This document shows, in pieces, positions 35,444 to 45,057 of a stretch of 64,000 bases of DNA (the stretch's first letter is position 1; every line of letters starts with the position of its first letter). This stretch comes from Cytobacillus luteolus (GTDB lineage: Bacteria > Bacillota > Bacilli > Bacillales > Bacillaceae_L). Below the pieces are notes generated by a model that had not been told where the DNA came from, searched no databases, and saw only the letters and a program-made list of their open reading frames with translations. The stretch spans positions 409,529 through 473,528 of the forward strand of contig NZ_JAGGKM010000005.1 in assembly GCF_017873715.1 (NCBI RefSeq), written 5' to 3'. Made by a program: the position numbers and the translations under genes.

Positions 35444-38400
35444 GTGAATTTTATTATTAAACAGAAATGGTTAGTCATGATAACTTGGCTTGCTGTCGTT
35501 GTAGGCTTATTTTTAATTGCCCCAAACATGGCAGACCTTGTTCGTGAGAAGGGGCAGATTAGTGTTCCTGAAGGATATTCATCAAACCTTGCTGGTCAAA
35601 TTATGGAGGAAGTTCAGCAGCAAGAAGGTGGGGGAGATGAAACTCAGGTTGCTCTTGTGTTTCATAATGAGAATACATTAACCTCTGAAGAAATCAGTGA
35701 AGCTGAAAAAGCGATTCAGGCTTTAGAGGAAAAGAAAGCTGAACTGGGTGTTACAGAGATAGTAACCCATTTTAACGAAGAGAGTTTGAAGACTCAACTT
35801 GTGTCTGAGGATGGTAAGTCCATCCTTGCATCGGTTACATTCAGTTGGAATGAAAGAGAGCCAAGTGAATTACGCGATGAAATGTATCAAGCTATAGAAC
35901 ATATTAATGTAACCCATTTTTATACTAGTGAATGGTTAATCGGTGAGGATTTAATACAAAGTTCTCAGGATGGCCTGAAAAAAACAGAAGGGATCACAGT
36001 TGTATTCATTCTAGTCGTTTTATTACTAGTTTTTAGATCTATTATTTCACCGATAATCCCATTGTTAACGGTAGGATTTACTTACTTAGCTTCACAGTCG
36101 ATTGTATCGTTTTTAGTAGATGTGTTTGATTTCCCGATATCAACGTACACTCAGATCTTCTTAGTGGCCATTTTATTTGGAATTGGGACTGATTATTGCA
36201 TCCTCTTACTAAGTAGATTTAAAGAAGAGTTAATACAAAATGAAAGTGTAACAGATGCAATTGTTGAGACATATAAAAATGCGGGCAGAACAGTATTCTT
36301 CAGTGGTCTTGCCGTTATGATTGGGTTTGCTGCAATCGGATTTTCTCAATTCATACTATATCAATCTGCAGCAGCTGTTGCTGTAGGTGTAGCTATCCTT
36401 CTAATAGCATTGTTTACAATTGTTCCATTTTTCATGGCTGTTTTGGGTCAAAAGATTTTTTGGCCATCAAAAGGTAAGCTTGAGCATGGAGATAGCAAGC
36501 TATGGGCTTTCGCAGGAAGATTCTCGTTGGGTCGCCCACTTGTTTCTCTAGCGATCGTTGCGGCTATTTGTGTACCTTTTTTAGTAACATATGATGGTGA
36601 ATTATCTTATGATTCATTAGAAGAAATTAGTGGTGAAGTGAATTCAATAAGTGCTTTTAATGCAATTGCCGGGAGCTTTGGTCCTGGAGAATCGATGCCA
36701 ACACAGGTAGTCATAAAAAATGATGAGGCCATGGATTCTGTTGACTATATAGGTTTAGCGGAGAAGATTAGCCAAGAGTTAGGCAAAATAGACTTAGTAG
36801 GGACTGTTCGATCTGTAACAAGACCTACAGGTGAATCTATCGAAGACTTCTTTGTATCTAAGCAGGCTGAAAGTTTGGAAGAAGGCTTAGGTGAAGGGAA
36901 GGAAGGGTTAGAAAAAATAAGTGAAGGTTTACAAGAAGCAAGTAGTGAGCTAACCAAATCAGAGCCAGAATTAACAAGTGCTACAGACGGAATTAGTGAA
37001 TTAATAACAGGAACAACTCAAATCAAAACAGGCTTATCTGACATTCAACTGAACCTAGCAAAGATAGAAAATGGAATTCGTCAAGGTTCAATGGGATCGA
37101 ACGAAATCAGAGTTGGTTTAGAACAATCGAAAGCAGGAGCTGAAGAGCTGTTAGCTGGTTATAAAGAGCTATTGATTGGCTATAAAGATATGCAAGGAAA
37201 TCTTTCAACATTAACTATGAATTATCAAGATATTGGTGAAGGACTAACTGGTATATCAAGTGCAATTGGAAAGATTGAGGAAAGTAATTTTACCAATCTT
37301 GAAAGTAATTACGATGGCTTAGCCACTGACATGAACTACCTTGTGATCAAGGGAACAGTTCAGGAATTACAAAAGCAATTACCGGTCTTATCTCAAGGGC
37401 TAACTACCTTAAATAATGGACTTGGCCAAATCAATGGAGGTATATCATCAGCAAATGAAGGATTCGAGCAAGCCCTTGGTGGTCAGCAACAGTTAACAGT
37501 TGGCCTTGAACAATTAATTCAAGGGATTAAGGCCCAACAAGCAGGTCTTGAACAATTAGCTAATGGCCAGGGACAAATTGTTAGCAATCTTCCAAGGTTA
37601 ACAAATGGCTTAGCAGGAATTTCAGATGGCCAGAAGCAGCTCCTTGATGGCTTTGGTTCACTAGGTGGACAATTATCACAGTTAACCGAAGGACTTGAAC
37701 AAAGTGCAGATGGTTTAATACAAGTATCTACAGGTTTAGGTTCAGCTCAAGAATATCTAGCAGGCCTCTCAAGTACTGAAGAAATGAATGGTTTCTACTT
37801 ACCAGCTGAAGTACTAGAAAGTAAAGAGTTTGAGCAAGCATTAGATGTGTATATGTCTAAGGATCGTAAAATCATGACAATGGACATTATTTTTACAGAA
37901 AGTCCGTACTCAAATGAATCAATGCAGCAAGTGGAAGAAATAAAAGAAGCAGTAAAACGTGCAACAAAAAATACGAAGCTTGAAAATGCAGTAGTTGCTG
38001 TAGGTGGAATTACAAGTACGAATGCTGACTTAGATACAATGTCAGGAAATGATTATTCCAGAACAGTAGTCTTAATGCTAATTGGAATTTCAATCATTTT
38101 AATCTTCTTATTTAGATCTCTTATAATGCCAGTCTATATTATTGGATCATTGATTTTGACGTATTACACAACAATGGCCATTAATGAGGTGATTTTCGTT
38201 ACACTTCTTGGTTATAGTGGTATTAGTTGGGCAGTTCCTTTCTTTGGATTCGTAATCCTAGTCGCTTTAGGTGTAGACTACAGTATTTTCCTAATGGATC
38301 GATTTAATGAATACAAAGATCTGTCAGTAGGAGAGGCCATGTTGATGGCAATGAAAAAGATGGGAACAGTTATCATTTCAGCAGTTATTATCTTGGGTGG

Positions 38401-38572
38401 AACATTTGCTGCAATGATGCCTTCTGGAATGCTTTCTCTGGTACAAATCGCTTCAATTGTGTTAATAGGTTTACTGCTCTATGCACTTGTAATTTTACCT
38501 CTATTTATACCGGTAATGGTTAAAAATTTTGGTGAAGCGAACTGGTGGCCGTTTAAGCGAGTAAATAATTAA
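35444..38572 (+). CDS. MMPL/RND-family exporter
   Basis: This 1042-aa transporter has two MMPL halves. The first has a span at about 10-28 and a bundle at about 180-330; the second has a bundle at about 870-1030. Each contains the family Gly-Asp-Tyr proton-relay motif (GTDYCILLLSRF and GVDYSIFLMDRF). Between them lies a long extracellular insert rich in repeated GL-x-Q/E heptads (residues about 470-760), which should form a coiled-coil. It resembles B. subtilis YdgH/YdfJ. The start is GTG, with TGGAGG before it, two bases after the MarR-type gene, so they are co-transcribed. It likely exports lipids or hydrophobic drugs. Confidence 0.88.
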   Translation: MNFIIKQKWLVMITWLAVVVGLFLIAPNMADLVREKGQISVPEGYSSNLAGQIMEEVQQQEGGGDETQVALVFHNENTLTSEEISEAEKAIQALEEKKAELGVTEIVTHFNEESLKTQLVSEDGKSILASVTFSWNEREPSELRDEMYQAIEHINVTHFYTSEWLIGEDLIQSSQDGLKKTEGITVVFILVVLLLVFRSIISPIIPLLTVGFTYLASQSIVSFLVDVFDFPISTYTQIFLVAILFGIGTDYCILLLSRFKEELIQNESVTDAIVETYKNAGRTVFFSGLAVMIGFAAIGFSQFILYQSAAAVAVGVAILLIALFTIVPFFMAVLGQKIFWPSKGKLEHGDSKLWAFAGRFSLGRPLVSLAIVAAICVPFLVTYDGELSYDSLEEISGEVNSISAFNAIAGSFGPGESMPTQVVIKNDEAMDSVDYIGLAEKISQELGKIDLVGTVRSVTRPTGESIEDFFVSKQAESLEEGLGEGKEGLEKISEGLQEASSELTKSEPELTSATDGISELITGTTQIKTGLSDIQLNLAKIENGIRQGSMGSNEIRVGLEQSKAGAEELLAGYKELLIGYKDMQGNLSTLTMNYQDIGEGLTGISSAIGKIEESNFTNLESNYDGLATDMNYLVIKGTVQELQKQLPVLSQGLTTLNNGLGQINGGISSANEGFEQALGGQQQLTVGLEQLIQGIKAQQAGLEQLANGQGQIVSNLPRLTNGLAGISDGQKQLLDGFGSLGGQLSQLTEGLEQSADGLIQVSTGLGSAQEYLAGLSSTEEMNGFYLPAEVLESKEFEQALDVYMSKDRKIMTMDIIFTESPYSNESMQQVEEIKEAVKRATKNTKLENAVVAVGGITSTNADLDTMSGNDYSRTVVLMLIGISIILIFLFRSLIMPVYIIGSLILTYYTTMAINEVIFVTLLGYSGISWAVPFFGFVILVALGVDYSIFLMDRFNEYKDLSVGEAMLMAMKKMGTVIISAVIILGGTFAAMMPSGMLSLVQIASIVLIGLLLYALVILPLFIPVMVKNFGEANWWPFKRVNN

Positions 38573-38580
38573 TTTAATTA

Positions 38581-38615
38581 ATAGCCCCTAATCACATGAT
38601 GATTGGGGCTATTGT
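38581..38615 (+). terminator. Terminator of the MarR-MMPL operon
   Basis: atagcccctaatca and tgattggggctat pair almost perfectly over 13 bp and are followed by a short T-rich run. Confidence 0.8.
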
Positions 38616-38656
38616 TATTATAAGGCAAGAATAGGTAGGTTCAATTGTACTCTTTG

Positions 38657-38864
38657 CTCGGTATTAGGACTCGTTCAGAGGTACCCACGCTCAACCTGTC
38701 TGAATCAGCTCGGTATTCGGACACGTTCAGAGGTGCCCACGCTCAACCTGTCTAAATCAGCTCGGTATTCGGACACGTTCAAAGGAACCCACGCTCAACC
38801 TGTCCGAATCAGCTCGGTATTCGGACTCGTTCAAAGGTACCCACCTTCAACCTGTCCGAATAAC
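38657..38864. repeat. Four tandem copies of a 52-bp repeat
   Basis: Copies begin at 38657, 38709, 38761 and 38813, an exact 52-bp period. Each reads ctcggtattcggac... and ends ...acctgtccgaat with a few substitutions between copies. Within a unit the ends attcggac and gtccgaat are inverted complements, so each unit can form a hairpin. The array fills most of the gap between the MMPL operon and the alcohol dehydrogenase gene. It encodes no supported protein. It is not a CRISPR array, because the whole unit repeats without unique spacers. Confidence 0.9.
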
Positions 38865-38970
38865 TAAGCCTTCTCCAATAGAATTTAAATCCCTTCTTTC
38901 ATGGAAAATAAATGGCAATAATTCGGGGAATGCTACTCATACAATGAATGATGAATTGGAGTGAGTAGTT

Positions 38971-40104
38971 ATGAAGGCAGTTACATATCAAGGGAAGTAT
39001 AGTGTAGCAGTAAAAGAAGTTGAAGATGCAAAATTAGAGAAAAAAGATGATATTATTGTGAGGATCACCTCTACTGCTATATGTGGTTCAGACCTGCACT
39101 TATATCAAGGGAATATGCCACTACCGATTGGCTATGTGATAGGGCATGAGCCGATGGGAATTGTAGAAGAAGTAGGACCTGAGGTAACAAAGGTTAAAAA
39201 GGGAGACCGAGTCGTTGTGCCTTTCAATGTGTCATGCGGTCATTGTTATTATTGTAATCATGATTTAACAAGTCAATGTGATAATTCAAACCCCCATTAT
39301 GATTCAGGTGGGTACTTTGGCTATACAGAGAAGTTTGGAAATCATCCTGGGGGACAGGCAGAGTATTTAAAGGTACCTTTTGGGAACTTTACACCATTTG
39401 TTGTACCAGAATCATGTGAATTGGAAGATGAGTCCCTTCTTTTTTTATCAGATGTCTTACCTACTGCATATTGGAGTGTAGAACATGCGGGAGTGAAGAA
39501 GGATGATACCGTAATTGTGCTAGGGTGTGGTCCTGTTGGGTTAATGGCTCAAAAGTTTGCATGGATGAAAGGTGCAAAACGAGTTATTGCTGTAGATTAT
39601 TTGGATTATCGTATGAATCGTGCAAAACAAATAAACAATGTTGAAGTCTTTGAATTTACAGACTACCCTGACATGGGTGAACATTTAAAAGAGATAACAA
39701 GTGGTGGAGCAGATGTAGTGATTGATTGTGTGGGGATGGATGGCAAGAAATCACCTCTTGAATTTATAGAACAAAAGTTAAAACTTCAAGGTGGTACACT
39801 TGGACCTATTCAAATCTCAACAAAAGCAGTTAGAAAAGGTGGAACCGTACAACTAACAGGAGTGTATGGCGGTAACTACAATCTCTTCCCATTAGGTGCT
39901 TTCTTTTCAAGAAACATTACATTAAAGATGGGACAGGCCCCTGTGATTCCAATTATGCCGAAATTGTATGATATGATCGTGGATAAAAAATTTGATCCAA
40001 AAGAAATCATTACACATAGTATGTCTCTCGAAGAAGCTAGTAAAGGATATCAAATTTTCAATGGCCATGAAGATGATTGCATAAAGGTTGTTTTAAAACC
40101 ATAA
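38971..40104 (+). CDS. adhB: Zinc-dependent alcohol dehydrogenase
   Basis: This 377-aa medium-chain dehydrogenase has the catalytic zinc site ICGSDLHL (about 38) and GHEP (about 61), structural zinc cysteines in CGHCYYC...QC, and the Rossmann signature VLGCGPVG (about 180). It follows the AdhB/formaldehyde-dehydrogenase-like class of Bacillus closely, including ends such as DDCIKVVLKP. It should interconvert alcohols and aldehydes with NAD. The substrate range is not known. A GGAGTG site precedes the ATG. Confidence 0.83.
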   Translation: MKAVTYQGKYSVAVKEVEDAKLEKKDDIIVRITSTAICGSDLHLYQGNMPLPIGYVIGHEPMGIVEEVGPEVTKVKKGDRVVVPFNVSCGHCYYCNHDLTSQCDNSNPHYDSGGYFGYTEKFGNHPGGQAEYLKVPFGNFTPFVVPESCELEDESLLFLSDVLPTAYWSVEHAGVKKDDTVIVLGCGPVGLMAQKFAWMKGAKRVIAVDYLDYRMNRAKQINNVEVFEFTDYPDMGEHLKEITSGGADVVIDCVGMDGKKSPLEFIEQKLKLQGGTLGPIQISTKAVRKGGTVQLTGVYGGNYNLFPLGAFFSRNITLKMGQAPVIPIMPKLYDMIVDKKFDPKEIITHSMSLEEASKGYQIFNGHEDDCIKVVLKP

Positions 40105-40114
40105 TAGCTATAAA

Positions 40115-40150
40115 TAGTGAAAGTCATTCCGAAAAGGAGTGGCTTTTTTT
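40115..40150 (+). terminator. Terminator after the alcohol dehydrogenase gene
   Basis: aaagtcattcc and ggagtggcttt pair with two G-T pairs and lead into a run of T. Confidence 0.7.
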
Positions 40151-40203
40151 CTATCCATGTTTTAGTGTAGAAATGTACAAGATTGTTGATGGAGGGAAAA
40201 GCT

Positions 40204-40761
40204 ATGAACAGATGTGGCTGGGTCAATCAGGATCCTTTATATATTGATTATCATGACCATGAGTGGGGTGTTCCCGTTTATGATGATCGTTTACTATTCG
40301 AGTATTTAAACTTAGAAGGAGCACAAGCGGGTTTAAGTTGGTACACCATTTTAAAAAAGCGTGAGAACTATCGAGCTGCGTTTGATCAATTTCAACCTGA
40401 GAAAATTGTCCAATATGATCAACACAAAGTGGGGGAACTTTTGCAAAACTCAGGAATAGTTCGTAATAGACTAAAGGTAAACGCAGTCATTACAAATGCT
40501 CACGCCTATTTTAAAGTGGTAGGTGAATTTGGATCCTTTAGTAAATACATATGGTCATTTGTGGATGGAGCCCCTATCCAAAATCATTTTAAAGAAATGA
40601 AAGATGTACCAGTTACAACTGAAATTAGTGATAGAATGAGTAAGGATTTAAAGATACGAGGCTTTAAATTCGTAGGATCAACAATCTGTTATGCATTCAT
40701 GCAAGCAGTTGGTATGGTAAATGATCATATCGTTACATGTGCGAGTTATAAAAAGGGATAA
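40204..40761 (+). CDS. tag: DNA-3-methyladenine glycosylase I
   Basis: This 185-aa HhH-type enzyme begins MNRCGWVNQDPLYIDYHDHE, with the zinc ligands C4 and H17 of the Tag family; the partner ligands lie in the C-terminal DHIVTCASY. It removes 3-methyladenine from alkylated DNA. The ATG at 40204 has GGAGGG upstream; an upstream frame at 40183 contains this site. It is probably a single-gene unit. Confidence 0.92.
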   Translation: MNRCGWVNQDPLYIDYHDHEWGVPVYDDRLLFEYLNLEGAQAGLSWYTILKKRENYRAAFDQFQPEKIVQYDQHKVGELLQNSGIVRNRLKVNAVITNAHAYFKVVGEFGSFSKYIWSFVDGAPIQNHFKEMKDVPVTTEISDRMSKDLKIRGFKFVGSTICYAFMQAVGMVNDHIVTCASYKKG

Positions 40762-40864
40762 GCCAAATTATAATCACAAACTTGTTCACAAACAGTTCAT
40801 TGGAATATCAAAACCTTTTAGGGTAAACTAAAAAAAGAATTTATATTTATCTAAACATTTCCCT

Positions 40865-40890
40865 TTACATAGGATAGGGGGGTATGGTAA
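40865..40890 (+). promoter_or_regulatory. Candidate CsoR operator 1
   Basis: TTACATA (40865-40871), a G-rich centre (gatagggggg) and TATGGTAA (40883-40890) form an imperfect inverted repeat. It resembles the copper operators with GGGGGTATGG found in Bacillus. It lies 24 bases ahead of csoR, so it should mediate autoregulation. Confidence 0.6.
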
Positions 40891-40913
40891 ATTAAATTCA
40901 AGGAGGGGAAATG

Positions 40914-41261
40914 ATGGAAGAAATCAAAGAGGAGCAATTCGACGCTGAAGAGTTAGATGATTGTTGTTCTCCCCACAATGAAAGAAAAAGTCACCATTCT
41001 GATAAGACGAAAAAAAGTCTTGTTAGCCGCCTAAATCGAATTGAAGGTCAAATAAGAGGAGTAAAGGGTCTCATCGAGAAGGATACTTATTGCGATGATG
41101 TAATTACCCAGATCTCTGCCATTCAATCAGCCTTAAATGGCGTTAGTAAATTATTGCTTGAAGGCCATTTGAAAAGCTGTGTATTAGAGCGAATCCAAGA
41201 AGGCGATGTAGAAGTCTTAGATGAAGTATTAGTAACCGTTCATAAATTAATGAAGAAGTAA
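40914..41261 (+). CDS. csoR: CsoR-family copper-sensing repressor
   Basis: This 115-aa repressor has the CsoR fold with copper ligands C60, H85 and C89 in DTYC and GHLKSC, the X-Y-Z fingerprint of true Cu(I) sensors. An N-terminal extension of about 30 residues contains Cys-Cys (17-18) and His pairs that may also bind metal. Copper binding releases the DNA. The start at 40914 suits AAGGAGG better than the adjacent ATG at 40911. copZ and copA follow. Confidence 0.92.
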   Translation: MEEIKEEQFDAEELDDCCSPHNERKSHHSDKTKKSLVSRLNRIEGQIRGVKGLIEKDTYCDDVITQISAIQSALNGVSKLLLEGHLKSCVLERIQEGDVEVLDEVLVTVHKLMKK

Positions 41262-41277
41262 AAGGAGAGGTTTTATT

Positions 41278-41484
41278 ATGGAAAAAGTTACATTAAAAGT
41301 TAGTGGTATGTCGTGTGGACATTGTGTCAAAGCAGTTGAAGGTAGTGTTGGTGAATTGAATGGAGTTAGTACTGTAACAGTTAACTTAAACGAAGGTACT
41401 GTAGATGTAGAATTTAATGCGAGTGAAGTATCTCTAGATGCTATTAAAGAAACGATTGATGATCAAGGATACGATGTGGCATAA
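41278..41484 (+). CDS. copZ: Copper chaperone
   Basis: The 68-aa HMA-domain protein contains MSCGHC at about 11-16, the Cu(I)-binding MxCxxC loop. It carries Cu(I) in the cytoplasm to CopA and CsoR. AAAGGAGAGG lies ahead of the ATG, 16 bases after csoR. A hairpin follows, so copA probably also has its own promoter, near the second operator. Confidence 0.94.
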   Translation: MEKVTLKVSGMSCGHCVKAVEGSVGELNGVSTVTVNLNEGTVDVEFNASEVSLDAIKETIDDQGYDVA

Positions 41485-41495
41485 ATAAAAATGAG

Positions 41496-41526
41496 TCGTG
41501 CTATCTAAAAATAGCACGTTCTCTTT
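41496..41526 (+). terminator. Hairpin after copZ
   Basis: cgtgctat and atagcacg pair perfectly with a 6-base loop and a weak T-run, and could attenuate read-through into copA. Confidence 0.65.
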
Positions 41527-41535
41527 TACAAATTA

Positions 41536-41556
41536 ATATACCCCTATACGGTATAT
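41536..41556 (+). promoter_or_regulatory. Candidate CsoR operator 2
   Basis: ATATACC and GGTATAT are perfect inverted 7-bp arms around cctatac, 15 bases before the copA start. The TACCC...GGTAT pattern suits CsoR, so copA probably has a second CsoR-controlled promoter. Confidence 0.65.
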
Positions 41557-41570
41557 TGGAGGGTTGTTAG

Positions 41571-43991
41571 ATGAGTACAACAAAAGATACAAGTTTGCAA
41601 ATTACAGGTATGACATGTGCAGCATGTGCCAACCGGATCGAAAAAGGACTAAAAAAGCTTGAGGGTGTAGAAGAGGCAAATGTTAACTTTGCTTTAGAAC
41701 GTTCACAAATCAAATATAATCCAGAAGTCACCAACATTGAAGCATTTCAAAAGAAAATCCAGTCTCTTGGCTTTGATGTTGTAATGGAAAAAGCTGACTT
41801 TAATGTTACCGGAATGACTTGTGCAGCTTGTTCTGCACGAATTGAGAAGGGCTTAAATAAACTTGAAGGTGTTACGAAAGCGACTGTAAATCTTGCTTTG
41901 GAAACAGCATCGGTTGAGTATAATCCATCATTATTAAATAAAACGGATATTGTTAAGCGTGTTGAAAAGTTAGGGTATGGGGCAGCGGTGAAGGATGAAA
42001 AGGGTCAAGAGTCTGAAGATCACAGAGCAAAGGAAATTGAAATTCAGACTGGAAAATTCATCTTTTCATTAATCCTTTCCCTGCCGCTTCTATGGGCAAT
42101 GGTTGGCCACTTTAGCTTTACAGCTTTTATTTATGTACCTGATATGTTCATGAATCCCTGGGTACAGCTAGCACTAGCTACACCTGTCCAATTTATTGTC
42201 GGTAAACAATTTTATGTCGGAGCGTACAAAGCACTTCGGAATAAGAGTGCAAACATGGATGTACTAGTAGCATTAGGTACTTCTGCAGCTTATTTTTATA
42301 GTGTGTATTTATCCTTTCTATCGATCGGTTCAAATGCTCATATGGTTGAACTTTACTATGAAACAAGTGCGATTTTAATCACTCTGATTATTCTAGGGAA
42401 ACTATTTGAGGCTCGTGCAAAAGGGAAATCCTCTGAAGCTATTAAGAAGTTAATGGGATTACAAGCTAAAAAAGCAACGGTTTTCCGTGATGGCGTTGAA
42501 GTAGAGGTTGAGTTAGAGGATGTAATTGTTGGAGATATCATTTATATAAAACCAGGAGAAAAAGTTCCTGTTGACGGTGAAATCGTAGAAGGTAGATCTG
42601 CACTAGATGAATCTATGTTGACGGGAGAAAGTGTGCCGGTCGACAAAACCATTGGAGATCATGTTATCGGAGCGACAATAAATAAAAATGGATTTTTAAA
42701 AGTAAAGGCAACAAAGGTTGGTAGAGACACAGCTCTTGCTCAAATTATTAAAGTGGTAGAGGAAGCTCAAGGATCAAAAGCACCAATCCAGCGCATGGCT
42801 GACCAAATCTCTGGTATTTTCGTACCTATTGTAGTTGGTATTGCGATTATAACCTTCCTTGTTTGGTACTTTGTAGTTAGCCCAGGCGATTTTGCGAATG
42901 CATTAGAAAATATGATTGCAGTTTTAGTTATTGCATGTCCATGTGCTTTAGGGTTAGCGACTCCAACTTCAATTATGGCAGGCTCAGGTCGCTCTGCAGA
43001 ATTTGGTATTTTGTTTAAAGGTGGAGAACACCTTGAAATGACACACAAAATCACAACAGTAATCCTTGATAAAACAGGGACAGTAACAAAAGGAACACCA
43101 ACATTAACAGATGTACTTTTAACGTCAAATCAAAATGAAACGGAACTACTTCAGTTAATTGGAACAGCAGAAAAGCAATCAGAGCATCCATTAGCAGAAG
43201 CAATCGTTGCTGGTATAAAAGAAAAAGGAATTGAGTTTAAAGAAACCGAAAGCTTTGAAGCAATTCCGGGTTTTGGAATTAAAGCAGTTATTGATGGAAA
43301 AGAAGTAGTCATTGGAACACGTAAACTGATGGCTCAACATCAAATTGAACTTGGTGATGCACTTATTACAATGGAACAACTAGAGGAAAGTGGAAAAACG
43401 GCTATGCTTGTAGCCATTGATGGACTGTATACAGGGATTGTCGCTGTAGCCGATACAATCAAAGAAACCTCTCAAGCAGCAGTTGCTCGTCTGAAAAACA
43501 TGGGAATTGAAGTGATTATGATTACTGGCGATAACCAAAGAACAGCAGAAGCAATTGCAAAAGAGGCAGGCATAGACCACGTTATTGCTGAAGTTTTACC
43601 TGAAGGAAAAGCAGAAGAAGTGAAAAAATTGCAGAATCAAGGTAAAAAGGTAGCGATGGTTGGAGACGGAATTAATGATGCACCGGCGTTAGCGACTGCT
43701 GATATCGGTATGGCTATTGGAACAGGGACAGATGTAGCAATGGAGGCTGCAGATATTACACTAATTCGTGGAGATCTTAACAGTATTGCAGACGCTATCT
43801 ATATGAGTAAAAAGACGATTCGAAATATCAAACAAAACCTATTCTGGGCATTTGGATATAATACTCTCGGGATTCCTGTAGCAGCAGTTGGATTCCTTGC
43901 TCCATGGTTAGCCGGAGCTGCAATGGCTTTCAGCTCAGTATCAGTGGTACTCAATGCATTAAGGCTTCAAAAAGTTAAACTAAATAAGTAA
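41571..43991 (+). CDS. copA: Cu(I)-exporting P-type ATPase
   Basis: This 806-aa P1B-1 ATPase has two N-terminal HMA domains (MTCAAC at about 14 and 82), eight spans, and the intramembrane CPC motif (IACPCALGL). The phosphorylation site is DKTGT. The A-domain has TGES, and the P-domain has GDGINDAP. It pumps Cu(I) out of the cytoplasm. The close match to Bacillus CopA extends through the whole sequence. A His-rich membrane protein is encoded 20 bases downstream. Confidence 0.96.
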   Translation: MSTTKDTSLQITGMTCAACANRIEKGLKKLEGVEEANVNFALERSQIKYNPEVTNIEAFQKKIQSLGFDVVMEKADFNVTGMTCAACSARIEKGLNKLEGVTKATVNLALETASVEYNPSLLNKTDIVKRVEKLGYGAAVKDEKGQESEDHRAKEIEIQTGKFIFSLILSLPLLWAMVGHFSFTAFIYVPDMFMNPWVQLALATPVQFIVGKQFYVGAYKALRNKSANMDVLVALGTSAAYFYSVYLSFLSIGSNAHMVELYYETSAILITLIILGKLFEARAKGKSSEAIKKLMGLQAKKATVFRDGVEVEVELEDVIVGDIIYIKPGEKVPVDGEIVEGRSALDESMLTGESVPVDKTIGDHVIGATINKNGFLKVKATKVGRDTALAQIIKVVEEAQGSKAPIQRMADQISGIFVPIVVGIAIITFLVWYFVVSPGDFANALENMIAVLVIACPCALGLATPTSIMAGSGRSAEFGILFKGGEHLEMTHKITTVILDKTGTVTKGTPTLTDVLLTSNQNETELLQLIGTAEKQSEHPLAEAIVAGIKEKGIEFKETESFEAIPGFGIKAVIDGKEVVIGTRKLMAQHQIELGDALITMEQLEESGKTAMLVAIDGLYTGIVAVADTIKETSQAAVARLKNMGIEVIMITGDNQRTAEAIAKEAGIDHVIAEVLPEGKAEEVKKLQNQGKKVAMVGDGINDAPALATADIGMAIGTGTDVAMEAADITLIRGDLNSIADAIYMSKKTIRNIKQNLFWAFGYNTLGIPVAAVGFLAPWLAGAAMAFSSVSVVLNALRLQKVKLNK

Positions 43992-44010
43992 GCCCAGGGG
44001 GGTTAGATTC

Positions 44011-44883
44011 ATGAAGAAATGGATTATTTCAGCAATCTCCTATCTTGCAATCGTTGTGGTCGGTTACAATGTGTATGCATTTACGATAGGTACTGAGGCT
44101 GAAAATCACAATAGTAATATAGAAGACAATCAGCATTCTGAAAAAGATACTGCTCATTCTGAGGAAGAGCATGACGGTACAAGTGATCATCATGGTTCAG
44201 ACGCTGGCCACGATTCTCATGGTGACAATGGTAGTGAACATACATCAAGTGAAGTTGATGTAAAAATTGATGTGAAAGGTGATAAGCTAGCCATCAATAT
44301 TACTGATTTAACTGGCAACCCTGTTGAGAATCTTAAGTTAAATCATGAAAAGCTACTACATCTAATTATCGTGGATGAGCATTTAGAACACTACTATCAC
44401 CTTCACCCTGAACAAATAGACAAAGGGGTATTCGAGGTAACAAAACAACTATCACCAGGGGTATACAAGGCTTTTGTAGATATAAAACCAGCAGATTTAG
44501 ACTATGTTGTTAGTCCTATTAACCTAGAAATTGGAGAAACAAAAGCTAGCCATAGCCATGAATCTCTTATTGTAGACGAAACGTTTACAAAAACAGTTAA
44601 TAACCAAACTGCGACCTTAACAACGACAGAGTTAGAGGCGGAGAAAACAGTTATTCTAACATTTGATCTCCCTAATGCCACAATAGAACCATATTTAGGA
44701 GCTATGGGTCATGTAGTTATACTTGATGAAACGGGAGAAGACTACATTCATGTTCATCCTACAAATGAAAAAGAAACAATCTTTGAAGCTCAATTCCCTC
44801 AAGCAGGAATATATAAACTTTGGGCTGAGTTCAAAATTGATGGAAACGTATTAATCTATCCATTTGTAATCGAAGTTAAATAA
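44011..44883 (+). CDS. His-rich membrane-anchored protein linked to the copper operon
   Basis: This 290-aa protein has a signal anchor at about 5-25 and then a His/Glu/Asp-rich linker (about 30-80, with many HH and HSHG motifs). Two related beta-rich repeats follow, with the motifs HLIIVDEHLEHYYHLHPE (about 115-132) and HVVILDETGEDYIHVHP (about 232-248). The repeated His pairs suggest external metal binding, most likely copper given its position. I cannot match it to a named enzyme. It starts 20 bases after copA, so it is likely co-transcribed. A terminator-like hairpin follows. Confidence 0.72.
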   Translation: MKKWIISAISYLAIVVVGYNVYAFTIGTEAENHNSNIEDNQHSEKDTAHSEEEHDGTSDHHGSDAGHDSHGDNGSEHTSSEVDVKIDVKGDKLAINITDLTGNPVENLKLNHEKLLHLIIVDEHLEHYYHLHPEQIDKGVFEVTKQLSPGVYKAFVDIKPADLDYVVSPINLEIGETKASHSHESLIVDETFTKTVNNQTATLTTTELEAEKTVILTFDLPNATIEPYLGAMGHVVILDETGEDYIHVHPTNEKETIFEAQFPQAGIYKLWAEFKIDGNVLIYPFVIEVK

Positions 44884-44890
44884 TTGTTAT

Positions 44891-44945
44891 AAGGTGCTGT
44901 AACCTATTTTTCTAAAGGAGAAATAAGTTGCAGCGCTTTTTATTT
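44891..44945 (+). terminator. Terminator of the copper operon
   Basis: aaggtgctgtaac and gttgcagcgctt pair (with mismatches) around a 20-base loop and lead to a T-run. Confidence 0.6.
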
Positions 44946-45057
44946 AGGGTGTTTTTTACCCTAAAAATTAAAAAATACAAAAAACTGGGTAAACGCCCTT
45001 TCATATTTATCTTCCATACATATATTGTAAACGTAGACGAAATGGAGGTGTTTTTGA

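Noticed and set aside
38657..38864. Possible CRISPR array
   Set aside because: The full 52-bp unit is repeated; no unique spacers between short repeats and no cas genes nearby.
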